Assembly: GCF_040529335.1 (NCBI RefSeq)
Contig: NZ_CP159534.1
Coordinates: 4,154,001-4,218,000 of the forward strand
DNA: 64,000 nucleotides
Direction: 5' to 3'
Source of the DNA: Streptomyces sp. HUAS MG91
GTDB taxonomy: Bacteria; Actinomycetota; Actinomycetes; Streptomycetales; Streptomycetaceae
The notes beneath the pieces are model-generated. The model did no database searches. It worked only from the letters and a program-made list of their open reading frames with translations, and was not told where the DNA came from. Made by a program: the position numbers and the translations under genes. How positions within the stretch are numbered: the first letter of the stretch is position 1; each line of letters begins with the position of its first letter. Of this stretch, positions 43,319-55,027 are shown piece after piece.

Positions 43319-43972
43319 ATGGCCACCCTGCTGCACCTCGACTCCTCGGTCTTCTCCGGTTCCGCCTCGTCCTCGCGCCCCGTGACGGAGGCCTTCCGCA
43401 AGGCCTGGCTGGAGCAGCACCCCGAGGGCACGGTCGTCTACCGCGACCTGGCGGCGGACCCGGTCCCGCACATCACCGCCGACGCCCACCTCGCCGGCTT
43501 CACGGCCCCGGACGACCACACGCCCGAGCAGTCCGCCGCCTTCTCCGCGCGCGTGCGGCTCATCGAGGAGCTGGAGAGCGCGGACGCGATCCTGATCGGC
43601 GCCCCGATGTACAACTTCTCGATCCCGTCGACGCTGAAGGCGTGGCTGGACAACGTGATCCTGTTCGGCCGCACCGCGGGCGTCGACGCCCCGGCCGCCA
43701 AGGGCACCCCGGTCACCGTCGTCGCCAGCCGCGGCGGCTCCTACGCGCCGGGCACCCCGCGCGAGGGCATGGAGTACGTCCAGAACTTCCTCGGCGCCAC
43801 CCTGCGCGACACCCTCCAGCTCGACCTCGACTTCATCGTCCCGGAGCTGACCATGGCCCCGACGAACCCGGCCATGTCCGAGCTGATCCCCCTCTTCGAG
43901 GCCTCCCGCGAGAAGGCCCTCCAGGACGCGCAGGTGAAGGGCAAGGCCGTGGCCGCCCGCATCAGCGCCTGA
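43319..43972 (+). CDS. azoR: FMN-dependent NADH-azoreductase (AzoR/AcpD family)
   Basis: The product has 217 residues. The flavodoxin-like fold is seen in LHLDSSVFSGSASSSRPVTEAF, then GAPMYNFSIPSTLKAWLDNVI and VASRGGSYAPGTPREGMEYVQNFL (split for length). It reduces azo dyes in assays, but quinone detoxification is the likely role. With the divergent HxlR regulator it forms the familiar quinone- or electrophile-response pair. It ends at two strong hairpins. Confidence 0.9.
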   Translation: MATLLHLDSSVFSGSASSSRPVTEAFRKAWLEQHPEGTVVYRDLAADPVPHITADAHLAGFTAPDDHTPEQSAAFSARVRLIEELESADAILIGAPMYNFSIPSTLKAWLDNVILFGRTAGVDAPAAKGTPVTVVASRGGSYAPGTPREGMEYVQNFLGATLRDTLQLDLDFIVPELTMAPTNPAMSELIPLFEASREKALQDAQVKGKAVAARISA

Positions 43973-43991
43973 AGGTGACATAACCCACAGA

Positions 43992-44020
43992 GGGGCCCCG
44001 GGTCGTCGACCCGGGGCCCC
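43992..44020 (+). terminator. Terminator after the azoreductase gene
   Basis: Nearly continuous 14-base arms (43992-44005, 44007-44020) begin 20 bases after the stop codon and are followed by TT. Confidence 0.75.
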
Positions 44021-44084
44021 TTACGCGCGCGCACGCCCCCGCGTGCCCCCACGTATTGCCGCACGCCCCTGCGTGCGGCAACGC

Positions 44085-44120
44085 AAAAGCCCCGCAGATC
44101 CGAAGATCTGCGGGGCTTTT
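44085..44120. terminator. Perfect bidirectional terminator next to tRNA-Leu
   Basis: Perfect 16-base arms with A4/T4 ends (44085-44100, 44105-44120) and a CGAA tetraloop. On the minus strand it comes just after the tRNA-Leu and serves it. Confidence 0.85.
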
Positions 44121-44125
44121 CGCTG

Positions 44126-44209
44126 TGCGCGAGGGGGGAGTTGAACCCCCACGCCCTTTCGGGCACTGGAACCTGAATCCAGCGCGTCTGCCTATTCCGC
44201 CACCCGCGC
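44126..44209 (-). tRNA. tRNA-Leu (anticodon CAG)
   Basis: Read on the minus strand, the 84-base gene starts GCGCGGGTGGCGGAATAGGC and ends in CTCGCGC plus the discriminator A. The acceptor stem has seven pairs including one G-U, the variable arm is long as for class II tRNAs, and the anticodon loop reads ATTCAGG. The CCA end is not encoded. In mycobacteria a tRNA-Leu also stands beside fhaA. Confidence 0.93.
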
Positions 44210-44654
44210 ATTGGGTGTGTCTTCCGGCTCCTTGCCCTTGTGGGCCCGGCGCCTTCCGACATGCAGAAGATTAGCACGCTGCCAGGGGTGGATTCACATC
44301 CGATTCCGCGGGCATCCGACGGGCACCCGGTGCAGGCGGCCTTCACCCCTCACCATGGGGCGGCGGCACCGAAGTGCCGTGCGCCGGCCACAGTCCGGTC
44401 GCGGCCTTGCCGGACCCCGACCGCTCCACAGCCGCGTACGGGACACTGTCCTGAGGCCACCTCTACGATCCTTCTCAAGAGGGTCCGCAGCGGAGGCCCC
44501 GGAGCAGTCTGTGAGCGTCGACACTCGTCGACGGGGCGGACAGGGGGAACCAGCCGATTTCCCGACGCGTGGATACGATCAGTAAGCAGTACGAGGAAGC
44601 ACGAGAACGCGACAGGCACGGCAAGCAGGACAGCGACGAAGAAGGAGGTGCCCC
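44210..44654. promoter_or_regulatory. Leader region of the fha-pstP-SEDS-pbp cluster
   Basis: This stretch of 445 bases has no convincing gene. Close to fhaA it has a possible -10 TACGAT (44573-44578) and a very strong ribosome site AAGGAGGT (44642-44649) five bases before ATG 44655. The rest shows no recognised element. Confidence 0.5.
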
Positions 44655-45494
44655 ATGGGAGTCCTGAAGAAGTTCGAGCAACGTCTCGAAGGTCTGGTCA
44701 ACGGCACCTTCGCGAAGGTCTTCAAGTCCGAGGTGCAGCCCGTCGAGATCGCGGGCGCGCTCCAGCGCGAGTGCGACAACAACGCGACGATCTGGAACCG
44801 CGAGCGGACCGTCGTCCCCAATGACTTCATCGTGGAACTCAGCGCACCGGACTACGAGCGCCTGAGCCCCTACTCCGGACAGCTCGGCGACGAGCTGTCC
44901 GGCATGGTGCGCGAGTACGCGAAGCAGCAGCGGTACACCTTCATGGGTCCCATCAAGGTGCACCTGGAGAAGGCGGACGACCTGGACACGGGTCTGTACC
45001 GGGTGCGCAGCCGCACTCTCGCCTCCTCCACCAGCCAGGCGCAGTCCGAGCGTCCGGAGCGGCCCGCGGCCGCCCGCCCGCAGACGCCCGGCGGCTACGG
45101 CTACCCGCCCGCCGCCGCCCCGCCGATGCCGTCGGCACCACCGCCCGGCCGGCCCGCACAGGCCCCGGCCGCGCACCGGCCCGCCGCCGCGGCGGGCCCG
45201 CTGCCGGGCGCCCGCGTCCGGCACTGGATCGAGATCAACGGCACCCGCCACCAGATCTCCCGCCCCACCCTCGTGCTCGGCCGTTCCACGGAGGCCGACG
45301 TGCGGATCGACGACCCCGGCGTCTCGCGCCGGCACTGCGAGATCCGCACCGGTACCCCCTCCACGATCCAGGACCTCGGGTCCACGAACGGGATCGTGGT
45401 GGACGGCCAGCACACGACCCGCGCTACGCTCCGCGACGGCTCGCGGATCGTCGTGGGCCAAACCACCATCGTTTACCGGCAAGCCGAAGGGTGA
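44655..45494 (+). CDS. fhaA: FhaA-like protein: DUF3662 plus FHA domain
   Basis: The product has 279 residues. The N-terminal DUF3662 (FhaA_N) domain begins MGVLKKFEQRLEGLVNGTFA. A disordered Pro/Ala/Gln linker is followed by an FHA domain at about 195-279 with LVLGRS, VSRRHCEIR and DLGSTNG, the phosphothreonine-binding residues. In mycobacteria FhaA binds phosphorylated MurJ and controls peptidoglycan export; the same role is inferred. It opens a cluster of five further genes in the same direction. Confidence 0.92.
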   Translation: MGVLKKFEQRLEGLVNGTFAKVFKSEVQPVEIAGALQRECDNNATIWNRERTVVPNDFIVELSAPDYERLSPYSGQLGDELSGMVREYAKQQRYTFMGPIKVHLEKADDLDTGLYRVRSRTLASSTSQAQSERPERPAAARPQTPGGYGYPPAAAPPMPSAPPPGRPAQAPAAHRPAAAAGPLPGARVRHWIEINGTRHQISRPTLVLGRSTEADVRIDDPGVSRRHCEIRTGTPSTIQDLGSTNGIVVDGQHTTRATLRDGSRIVVGQTTIVYRQAEG

Positions 45495-45504
45495 AGCGGG
45501 GGCA

Positions 45505-46020
45505 ATGTCAGAGCTGACCCTGACGGTCATGCGGTTGGGTTTCCTGGCCGTTCTGTGGCTGTTCGTGATCGTGGCCGTACAGGTCATCCGCAGCGACCTG
45601 TTCGGCACGCGCGTCACCGCTCGCGGCTCGCGCCGTGACACCGGACGCCAGCAGCAGACCGCACGCCAGGCGGCCACGCCGCCGCAGCAGCGCCAGCAGC
45701 AGGCGGGGGGCCGTCAGCGGCGCGGTGCCCCGAGCAAGCTGGTGGTCTCCGAGGGAAGCCTCACGGGCACCACGGTCGCCCTCCAGGGGCAGACCATCAC
45801 GCTCGGCCGCGCGCACGACAGCACGATCGTGCTGGACGACGACTACGCGTCCAGCAGGCACGCCCGGATCTACCCGGACCGGGACGGCCAGTGGATCGTC
45901 GAGGACCTCGGGTCCACGAACGGCACGTACCTCGACCGGAACCGTCTGACGACCCCCACGCCGATCCCGCTGGGCGCACCGATCCGCATCGGCAAGACCG
46001 TCATCGAGCTGCGGAAGTAG
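45505..46020 (+). CDS. fhaB: FhaB-like membrane FHA protein (FipA)
   Basis: The product has 171 residues. An N-terminal membrane anchor (FLAVLWLFVIVAVQVIRSDLFG) is followed by a Gln/Arg-rich linker and an FHA domain at 80-171 with ITLGRA, SSRHARI and DLGSTNG. FhaB in mycobacteria is a kinase substrate and part of the septal or polar wall machinery. It starts ten bases after fhaA. Confidence 0.9.
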   Translation: MSELTLTVMRLGFLAVLWLFVIVAVQVIRSDLFGTRVTARGSRRDTGRQQQTARQAATPPQQRQQQAGGRQRRGAPSKLVVSEGSLTGTTVALQGQTITLGRAHDSTIVLDDDYASSRHARIYPDRDGQWIVEDLGSTNGTYLDRNRLTTPTPIPLGAPIRIGKTVIELRK

Positions 46021-46115
46021 TGCTACATCATGATTAGGCGCGAGCGGAGCGAGCGGGCCGACGCGGTTGTCCCGGACCGGGACACCGGCACGCTCCCGAC
46101 CGGAGGGTGGGCACC

Positions 46116-47714
46116 GTGCGGATGTACCCGGAGTCGGAATCGACGGGGCAGGTGCGCATGAGTCTGTCACTGCGCTTCGCCGCCGGATCGCACAAGGGCA
46201 TGATCCGCGAGGGCAACGAGGACTCCGGCTACGCCGGTCCGAGGCTCCTCGCGATCGCCGACGGAATGGGCGGCCAGGCCGCCGGTGAGGTCGCCTCCTC
46301 CGAGGTGATCTCCACCATCGTCGCGCTCGACGACGACGTGCCCGGCTCCGACATCCTGACCTCGCTCGGCACCGCCGTGCAGCGGGCCAACGACCAGCTC
46401 CGCATGATGGTCGAGGAGGACCCGCAGCTCGAGGGCATGGGGACGACCCTCACCGCCCTGCTGTGGACCGGCCAGCGGCTCGGCCTCGTGCACGTCGGCG
46501 ACTCGCGCGCGTACCTGCTGCGCGACGGTGTGCTCACACAGATCACGCAGGACCACACCTGGGTGCAGCGCCTCGTCGACGAGGGCCGCATCACCGAGGA
46601 AGAGGCCACCACGCACCCGCAGAGGTCCCTCCTCATGCGCGCGCTGGGCAGCGGCGACCACGTCGAACCGGACCTCTCCATCCGCGAGGTGCGGGCCGGC
46701 GACCGCTATCTGATCTGCTCCGACGGCCTGTCCGGCGTCGTCTCCCACCAGACGATGGAGGAGACCCTCGCCAGCTACCAGGGCCCGCAGGAGACCGTCC
46801 AGGACCTGATCCAGCTGGCGCTGCGCGGCGGCGGCCCGGACAACATCACCGTGATCGTCGCCGATGTCCTCGACATCGACGGCGGGGACACCCTCGCCGG
46901 ACACATCTCCGACGCCCCGGTCATCGTGGGCGCGGTCGCCGAGAACCAGCACCAGCTGCACGACGGCGGCGCCATGGAGACCCCGGCGGGCCGCGCGGCG
47001 GCGCTCGGTCGCGGTTCGGGCCGGCCGGTGCCGGGCCAGGGCGGCGGCGAGTTCGGCCCGCCCGGCAGCGGGGACAGCGGCGGTTACGCGCCCGAGGGGG
47101 ACTTCGGCGCGTACGCCGACGACGACGGCGAGTACACCAAGCCCCGCCGCCGCTTCAAGTGGTTCAAGAGATCGCTGTACATCGTGCTCGCCCTCGGCGT
47201 CATCGGCGGTGGCCTCTACGGCGGTTATCGCTGGACGCAGACCCAGTACTTCGTCGGCTCGAACGACGACCACGTGGCGCTCTACCGCGGCATCAACCAG
47301 GACCTTGCCTGGGTGACGCTGTCGAAGGTGGAGAAGGATCACCCGGAGATCGAGCTCAAGTACCTGCCGCCGTACCAGAAGAAGCAGGTCGAGGAGACGA
47401 TCACCGAAGGCGACCTGGCAGCCGCCCAGGACAAGATCGACGAACTCTCCGCGCAGGCCACGGCATGCGAGAAGCAGGCCGAGCGGCAGAAGGCCGAGAA
47501 CGAGAAGAACGCGAAGACCGGCGAGGGCGAAGCCGGCGGAACCACCACAGGTGGGACGGCGTCCAAGGCCTCGTACCGCGTGGCGACCGCCACCCCCACG
47601 CCGAACCCGTCCTCGTCGCCGTCCGGCAAGTCCAAGTCCTCTCCCAAGCCCACTCCTGGCCCCACTCTCTCCGACGAAGAGCAGCAGCTGGCCAAGGCGT
47701 GCGCACAGCAGTAG
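46116..47714 (+). CDS. pstP: PstP-like Ser/Thr protein phosphatase, PP2C family, membrane-bound
   Basis: The product has 532 residues from GTG 46116 (GGAGGG eight bases upstream). The PP2C domain at about 20-260 has metal-binding GMIREGNEDSGYA, ADGMGGQAAGE, HVGDSRAYLL and SDGLSGVV. A linker, one membrane segment at about 352-375 and an outer tail follow. It reverses the kinases of this cluster and of PknB. It is the only phosphatase of this kind in the window. Confidence 0.92.
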   Translation: MRMYPESESTGQVRMSLSLRFAAGSHKGMIREGNEDSGYAGPRLLAIADGMGGQAAGEVASSEVISTIVALDDDVPGSDILTSLGTAVQRANDQLRMMVEEDPQLEGMGTTLTALLWTGQRLGLVHVGDSRAYLLRDGVLTQITQDHTWVQRLVDEGRITEEEATTHPQRSLLMRALGSGDHVEPDLSIREVRAGDRYLICSDGLSGVVSHQTMEETLASYQGPQETVQDLIQLALRGGGPDNITVIVADVLDIDGGDTLAGHISDAPVIVGAVAENQHQLHDGGAMETPAGRAAALGRGSGRPVPGQGGGEFGPPGSGDSGGYAPEGDFGAYADDDGEYTKPRRRFKWFKRSLYIVLALGVIGGGLYGGYRWTQTQYFVGSNDDHVALYRGINQDLAWVTLSKVEKDHPEIELKYLPPYQKKQVEETITEGDLAAAQDKIDELSAQATACEKQAERQKAENEKNAKTGEGEAGGTTTGGTASKASYRVATATPTPNPSSSPSGKSKSSPKPTPGPTLSDEEQQLAKACAQQ

Positions 47715-47739
47715 AAGCCGTTGGGGGCCTCAGCACGCC

Positions 47740-49179
47740 ATGAGCAGTTCTCTCAGTAGTAGTTCCACGACCCATACGTCGACCATCGGCGCGATCGGCG
47801 CACCGAGCCGGCGCAACACCGAGCTGGCCCTGCTGGCGTTCGCGGTGGTCATCCCGGTCTTCGCCTACGCCAATGTGGGCCTCGCGCTCGACGGCTCGCT
47901 GCCGGCCGGCCTGCTCGGTTACGGGCTCGGCCTCGGCCTGCTCGCCGGCGTCGCCCACATCGTCGTACGGAAATTCGCGGCGTACGCGGACCCGCTGCTG
48001 CTGCCGCTGGCCACGCTCCTCAACGGCCTGGGGCTCGTCGTCATCTGGCGGCTCGACCAGTCGAAGCTGCTCCAGTCGATCGGGCAGGCGGGCAGTGCCG
48101 CGCCCAAGCAGCTGATGTACACGGCGATCGGCATCGCGTTCTTCATCGCGGTGCTGATCTTCCTGAAGGACCACCGCGTCCTTCAGCGCTACACCTACAT
48201 CTCGATGCTCGGCGCGATCGTCCTGCTGCTGCTGCCGCTGGTCCCGGGCCTCGGCGTGAACATCTACGGCGCCAAGATCTGGATCCACATCGGCGGCTTC
48301 TCCATCCAGCCCGGTGAGTTCGCGAAGATCGCTCTGGCGATCTTCTTCGCCGGTTACCTCATGGTGAAGCGGGACGCGCTGGCGCTGGCCTCGCGCCGCT
48401 TCATGGGGCTCTACCTGCCGCGCGGCCGCGACCTCGGGCCGATCATCGTGGTCTGGGCGATCTCGATCCTCATCCTCGTCTTCGAGACCGACCTCGGTAC
48501 CTCGCTGCTGTTCTTCGGCATGTTCGTGATCATGCTGTACGTCGCCACCGAGCGGACCAGCTGGATCGTCTTCGGTCTGCTGATGTCCGCGGTCGGCGCG
48601 GTCGGCGTGGCCAGCTTCGAGCCGCACATCCAGCAGCGCGTCGACGCCTGGCTCGACCCGATGAAGGAGTACCTGCTCAGCCGGCAGGGCGTGGGCGGCC
48701 ACTCCGAGCAGGCCATGCAGGCGCTGTGGGCGTTCGGCTCCGGCGGCACCCTCGGCACCGGCCTCGGCCAGGGCCACTCCGAGCTGATCCGGTTCGCCGC
48801 GAACTCCGACTTCATCCTCGCCACCTTCGGCGAGGAGCTGGGCCTGGCCGGCCTGATGGCGCTGCTGCTGATCTACGCGCTGATCGTCGAGCGCGGTGTG
48901 CGCACCGCCCTCGCCGCCCGCGACCCCTTCGGCAAGCTGCTCGCGGTCGGTCTGTCCGGCGCGTTCGCCCTCCAGGTCTTCGTCGTCGCCGGCGGTGTCA
49001 TGGGGCTCATCCCGCTGACCGGTATGACGATGCCGTTCCTCGCGTACGGCGGTTCCTCGGTCATCGCGAACTGGGCGCTGATCGGCATCCTGATCCGCAT
49101 CAGCGACACCGCGCGCCGGCCCGCTCCCAGCCCGACGCCCAGTCCCGACGCCGAGATGACCCAGGTGGTCCGACCGTGA
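47740..49179 (+). CDS. SEDS-family peptidoglycan polymerase (FtsW/RodA)
   Basis: The product has 479 residues and ten to twelve membrane segments. Signature parts are GAKIWIHIGGFSIQPGEFAKI, FETDLGTSLLFFG and GMTMPFLAYGGSSVIANW. SEDS proteins polymerise lipid II glycan strands with a class B PBP, here encoded next and overlapping by four bases. Which of FtsW or RodA applies cannot be told; its place in the pstP-pbpA set suits the RodA-type of mycobacteria. Confidence 0.9.
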   Translation: MSSSLSSSSTTHTSTIGAIGAPSRRNTELALLAFAVVIPVFAYANVGLALDGSLPAGLLGYGLGLGLLAGVAHIVVRKFAAYADPLLLPLATLLNGLGLVVIWRLDQSKLLQSIGQAGSAAPKQLMYTAIGIAFFIAVLIFLKDHRVLQRYTYISMLGAIVLLLLPLVPGLGVNIYGAKIWIHIGGFSIQPGEFAKIALAIFFAGYLMVKRDALALASRRFMGLYLPRGRDLGPIIVVWAISILILVFETDLGTSLLFFGMFVIMLYVATERTSWIVFGLLMSAVGAVGVASFEPHIQQRVDAWLDPMKEYLLSRQGVGGHSEQAMQALWAFGSGGTLGTGLGQGHSELIRFAANSDFILATFGEELGLAGLMALLLIYALIVERGVRTALAARDPFGKLLAVGLSGAFALQVFVVAGGVMGLIPLTGMTMPFLAYGGSSVIANWALIGILIRISDTARRPAPSPTPSPDAEMTQVVRP

Positions 49180-50633
49180 ACAAACCCCTGCGCCGCATCG
49201 CGATCTTCTGCGGACTCCTGATCCTGACCCTGCTGATCCGCGACAACTGGCTCCAGTACGTCAAGGCGGACAGCCTCGCCTCCGACGACGACAACCGCCG
49301 TGTCGCCATCGCCCGTTACTCGACGCCGCGCGGCGACATCATCGTCGACGGCAAGTCGATCACCGGTTCGAAGGCGACGAGCGGCACCGACCTGAAGTAC
49401 AAGCGGACCTGGAAGGACGGACCCATGTGGTCGCCCGTCACCGGGTACGCCTCGCAGGTCGTCGGCGCCACCCAGATCGAGTCGATCGAGGACGGCATCC
49501 TCACCGGCAACGACGACCGGCTCTTCTTCCGCAACACCCTCGACATGATCACGGGCAAGAAGAAGGAGGGTGGCAACGTCGTCACCACCCTCAACGCCAA
49601 GGCGCAGAAGGCCGCCTACGACGGCCTGAAGAACCGCGGCAAGGGCGCCGTCGCCGCCATCGAGCCGTCCACCGGCAAGATCCTCGCGCTCGCCTCCACG
49701 CCCTCGTACGACCCCTCGTCGTTCGCCGGAAACAGCAACGACGACGGCGCGACCTTCTCCAAGCTCGACAAGGACAAGGACAAGCCGCTCCTGAACCGCG
49801 CGCTGCGCGAGACGTACCCGCCGGGTTCGACGTTCAAGCTGGTCACGGCCGCCGCGGCGCTGGAGAGCGGCGACTACGACCCGGACAAGAAGACGGAGAC
49901 GCCGCTGCCGTGGACCATGCCGGGCACCACGACGCCGCTGAAGAACGAAGGCAACATCCCGTGTGAGAACGCGACACTGCGGGTCGCCCTGAAGGTCTCC
50001 TGCAACACCGTCTTCGGCAAGATCGGCTCCGACCTCGGCAACGACAAGATGGTCGAGGAGGCCGACAAGTTCGGCTTCAACGAGCAGCAGTTCGTCCCGG
50101 TCCGCTCCAACGCGTCGAACTTCGACGACGACATGAACCCGTCGCAGACCGCCCTGTCGTCCATCGGCCAGTACAACACCGCGGCCACCCCGCTGCAGAT
50201 GGCCATGGTCGCCTCCGCGATCGCCAACGACGGCAAGCTGATGAAGCCGTACATGGTCGACCAGCTCCAGGCCCCGAATATCGACGTCATCGAGAAGACC
50301 GAGCCGGAGGAGATGAGCCGGCCGCTCTCCGAGGAGAACGCGCAGAAGCTCCAGTCGATGATGGAGACGGTCGTCAACGACGGCACCGGCCAGAGCGCGC
50401 GCATCCCGAATGTCACGGTCGGCGGCAAGACCGGTACCGCCCAGCACGGTGTCGACAACAGCGAGAAGCCGTACGCGTGGTTCGTCAGCTACGCCAAGAC
50501 CAGCTCCGGAACGCCGGTCGCGGTGGCCGTGGTCGTCGAGGACAGCGACGCCAGCCGCCAGGACATCTCCGGTGGCGGTCTGGCCGCCCCGATCGCGAAG
50601 AGCGTGATGGAAGCGGTCATCAACAGCAAGTAG
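49176..50633 (+). CDS. pbpA: Class B penicillin-binding protein (PbpA)
   Basis: The product has 485 residues from GTG 49176. One N-terminal membrane anchor precedes a PBP dimer-like region and the transpeptidase domain with nucleophile Ser218 in STFK, SCN (275-277) and KTG (418-420). It cross-links peptidoglycan together with the SEDS protein, whose gene overlaps by four bases. The active-site residues are complete. Confidence 0.92.
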   Translation: MNKPLRRIAIFCGLLILTLLIRDNWLQYVKADSLASDDDNRRVAIARYSTPRGDIIVDGKSITGSKATSGTDLKYKRTWKDGPMWSPVTGYASQVVGATQIESIEDGILTGNDDRLFFRNTLDMITGKKKEGGNVVTTLNAKAQKAAYDGLKNRGKGAVAAIEPSTGKILALASTPSYDPSSFAGNSNDDGATFSKLDKDKDKPLLNRALRETYPPGSTFKLVTAAAALESGDYDPDKKTETPLPWTMPGTTTPLKNEGNIPCENATLRVALKVSCNTVFGKIGSDLGNDKMVEEADKFGFNEQQFVPVRSNASNFDDDMNPSQTALSSIGQYNTAATPLQMAMVASAIANDGKLMKPYMVDQLQAPNIDVIEKTEPEEMSRPLSEENAQKLQSMMETVVNDGTGQSARIPNVTVGGKTGTAQHGVDNSEKPYAWFVSYAKTSSGTPVAVAVVVEDSDASRQDISGGGLAAPIAKSVMEAVINSK

Positions 50634-50838
50634 CGACGGACCGTGACCGGGCTTCACCAGATTCTGTGAGCCCGGTCACCTGTTCTTCACATTGACGCAC
50701 GTGGCGATACCGGTCCTGTCACGGGTCTCGGTGGCGGCCAGGTCACGCTGGGCAAGCCGGGTACGGTATGCCCGGACAGCACACCGCCCGACCCCGCACG
50801 GGACGGTCGGGACCGACGGAGAGGGCTGGTAGGTAACC

Positions 50839-52830
<1,992 letters not shown>

Positions 52831-52850
52831 CCCGCACCCCGCGCACACGA

Positions 52851-52888
52851 AAGGGCCCCGCTCCTCCTCCGGGAGGGGCGGGGCCCTT
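52851..52888. terminator. Bidirectional terminator between pknB and the first sortase gene
   Basis: Eleven-base GC-rich arms (52851-52861, 52878-52888), extended by a further G-U and two G-C pairs, with a short loop, sit between two converging genes. Confidence 0.75.
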
Positions 52889-52944
52889 CGTCTGTCGGTC
52901 GGGTGGTCGTCGTCGCCTGATCACCCTCGTCCGTGCGTCAGGTA

Positions 52945-53739
52945 CTACCTGAGCTCCTTCGGCGGCGTCCGGTCGGCGTCCACCTTCTCCACCCGGTCCA
53001 GCTCGCCCCACACCACGTAGCGGTACTCCGACGTGTAGACGGGCGTGCAGGTGGTCAGCGTGATGTACTTCCCGGCCTTCTTGACGCCCGACTCCTTGGG
53101 GACCCGGTCGATCACGTCGACGTTGTACTTCGAGGTCTCCGGGAGGATGTCGTAGACCTTGTAGACGTACCAGTCGTCCTTCGTCTCGAAGACGATCGGG
53201 TCGCCCTTCTTGATCTTGTCGATGTTGTGGAACTTGGCGCCGTGCCCGTCGCGGTGCGCGGCCAGCGAGAAGTTGCCGTTCTTGCCGGTGGTCGGCAGGT
53301 CCGCCTTCACGGGGTTCGTGTAGTAGCCGGCGACACCGTCGTTGAGGACCTTCGACGAGGTGCCCTTCTCGACCAGCACCTCACCGTTCTTCATCGACGG
53401 GACGTGCAGGAACCCGATGCCGTCCTTGGTGTCCAGGGCGCCGGGACCGCTGTTGCCGCCGGCCCAGTGCTCGCGGACCCTGTCGCCCTGCTTGTGGGCG
53501 GCACGATCGGCGACGACGTTCGTCCACCACAGTGAATAGGCGACGAACAGGCCGAGGATCAGGCCCGCCGTGATGAGGAGTTCGCCGAAGACGCTGACGG
53601 CCGTCGCGATCCGTCCGCGACGGGGCGAGGGCGAGGGAGCCTTCGGCTCGGCCGCGTCCTCGTCGTGGTCGGTGGTCGTCGCTGCCACTGCTTGTTGCCC
53701 CGTCCCTGTGCCCGTACTGCCGGTGGTCGACTGCGCCAT
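52945..53739 (-). CDS. Class E sortase, copy 1
   Basis: The product has 264 residues. A cytoplasmic N-tail and a membrane segment at 47-72 precede the sortase barrel with catalytic His162 (LAAHRDGHG), Cys231 (TLTTCTP) and Arg240 (YRYVVWG). Class E sortases of Streptomyces attach LAxTG-bearing proteins such as long chaplins to the wall during aerial growth; this role is inferred. It lies 25 bases after the second sortase gene on the same strand. Confidence 0.9.
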   Translation of the reverse strand: MAQSTTGSTGTGTGQQAVAATTTDHDEDAAEPKAPSPSPRRGRIATAVSVFGELLITAGLILGLFVAYSLWWTNVVADRAAHKQGDRVREHWAGGNSGPGALDTKDGIGFLHVPSMKNGEVLVEKGTSSKVLNDGVAGYYTNPVKADLPTTGKNGNFSLAAHRDGHGAKFHNIDKIKKGDPIVFETKDDWYVYKVYDILPETSKYNVDVIDRVPKESGVKKAGKYITLTTCTPVYTSEYRYVVWGELDRVEKVDADRTPPKELR

Positions 53740-53764
53740 GCTCGACTGCGCCCTGCTGGACCCG

Positions 53765-55027
53765 CTACTCGACGAGCGCGTCCGGCTTGCCCTTGCTGCG
53801 CGGGCGCTCCTCGACCATCTTGCCCCAGACGATCATTCGATACGTACTGGTGAATTCCGGTGTGCACGTCGTCAGGGTGATGTAACGACCCGCCTTGGTG
53901 AATCCGGAGCCCACCGGAACCGGGTTGATCACCGCGGTGTTCGACGGGGAGGTCTGGTTCAGCCGGCTCGACATCTTGTACACGTAGTACTTGTCCTGCG
54001 TCTCGACCACGATCGGATCGCCCGGCTCCAGCCGGTTGATGTAGCGGAACGGCTCGCCGTGGGTGTTGCGGTGGCCCGCGAGCGCGAAGTTGCCGGTCTT
54101 GGCGTCCGGCATCGCGGTCGGGATGCTGTCCTTGCCGTAGTGCCCGACCATGCCCTTGTCGAGGACCTTCGTCTTGCTGATGCCCTCGGCGATCGGCACG
54201 ACGACGTCCAGCTTGGGTATGTAGAGGATCGCGAAGCCCTGACCGGGCTCGAACGAACCCGGCTTGCGCTTGCCGTTCGCCCAGTCGTCCTCGAGGTGGT
54301 CGCGGGCGCTGCCCGCCAGATTGTGGGCCCGGATGTTCGACCACCAGAGCTGGTAGGTGACGAACAGCAGCATCAGCACCCCGAAGGTGATGAAGACTTC
54401 GCCGATCGCGCGGCTGGCTATGACCCCGGCGCCCGGCTTGGCCGCCTTCGCCGCCCGGCGGGCCTCGACGCGGCTCAGCGGCCGGTCGTCGGCCGCCGTC
54501 CCGTCCTCGGCGGGAGGCGCTCCCGCGCGCCGCCGGCCGCCGCCGCGCTTGGCGGCCTTCCTGCGCTCGGCCCGGCCGCCGGTGACGACGGGCCGCTCCG
54601 GCGCGGCGGCCCGCCGGGTGTCGGCGGTGCGCAGCGCGACCGTCTCGTCGTCCTGTACGGGGAGGAAGGCGGGCTCGGGGGCGGAGGCCGGAGATGCGGC
54701 GGGGGCGGGAGCCGGTGCCTGGGCCGGGATCGGCGCCGGAGCGGGGTCGGGCGCCGGTGCGGGGGCGGGCGTCTGCGGGACAGCGGGCGTGGCGGGCCGC
54801 TGGGCGCCTCCGTACCAGTCCGTCGCGTACCCGTCGGGGTCGTACCACTCGGGCTCCGGCTCGGGCCGCTGAGGCTCGGCCTGCGGCTCCTCCTGCGCCG
54901 CCCTGAACCACGGCGAGGGGTGCTGCCCCGGCAACGGGTCGCTGAGGGGGTCGTCGAGGCGCCGCACGGCGTCCGCCAGCTCCGCCGCCTCCCCTCCCCC
55001 CTCGCGCTCGGGGCGCACCGCGGTCAC
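53765..55027 (-). CDS. Class E sortase, copy 2, with long disordered N-tail
   Basis: The product has 420 residues from GTG 55027. About 205 residues at the N-terminus are Pro/Ala/Arg-rich and disordered. The membrane segment is at about 208-230 and the catalytic residues are His319 (ALAGHRNTHG), Cys388 (TLTTCTP) and Arg397 (TYRMIVWG). The GTG overlaps the pabA stop by four bases. The long inner tail is unusual for a sortase and might hold protein contacts. Confidence 0.9.
   Translation of the reverse strand: MTAVRPEREGGGEAAELADAVRRLDDPLSDPLPGQHPSPWFRAAQEEPQAEPQRPEPEPEWYDPDGYATDWYGGAQRPATPAVPQTPAPAPAPDPAPAPIPAQAPAPAPAASPASAPEPAFLPVQDDETVALRTADTRRAAAPERPVVTGGRAERRKAAKRGGGRRRAGAPPAEDGTAADDRPLSRVEARRAAKAAKPGAGVIASRAIGEVFITFGVLMLLFVTYQLWWSNIRAHNLAGSARDHLEDDWANGKRKPGSFEPGQGFAILYIPKLDVVVPIAEGISKTKVLDKGMVGHYGKDSIPTAMPDAKTGNFALAGHRNTHGEPFRYINRLEPGDPIVVETQDKYYVYKMSSRLNQTSPSNTAVINPVPVGSGFTKAGRYITLTTCTPEFTSTYRMIVWGKMVEERPRSKGKPDALVE

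Noticed and set aside
50634..50838. A pknA-like kinase between pbpA and pknB, as in mycobacteria
   Set aside because: The gap is only 205 bases and has no frame of that type.
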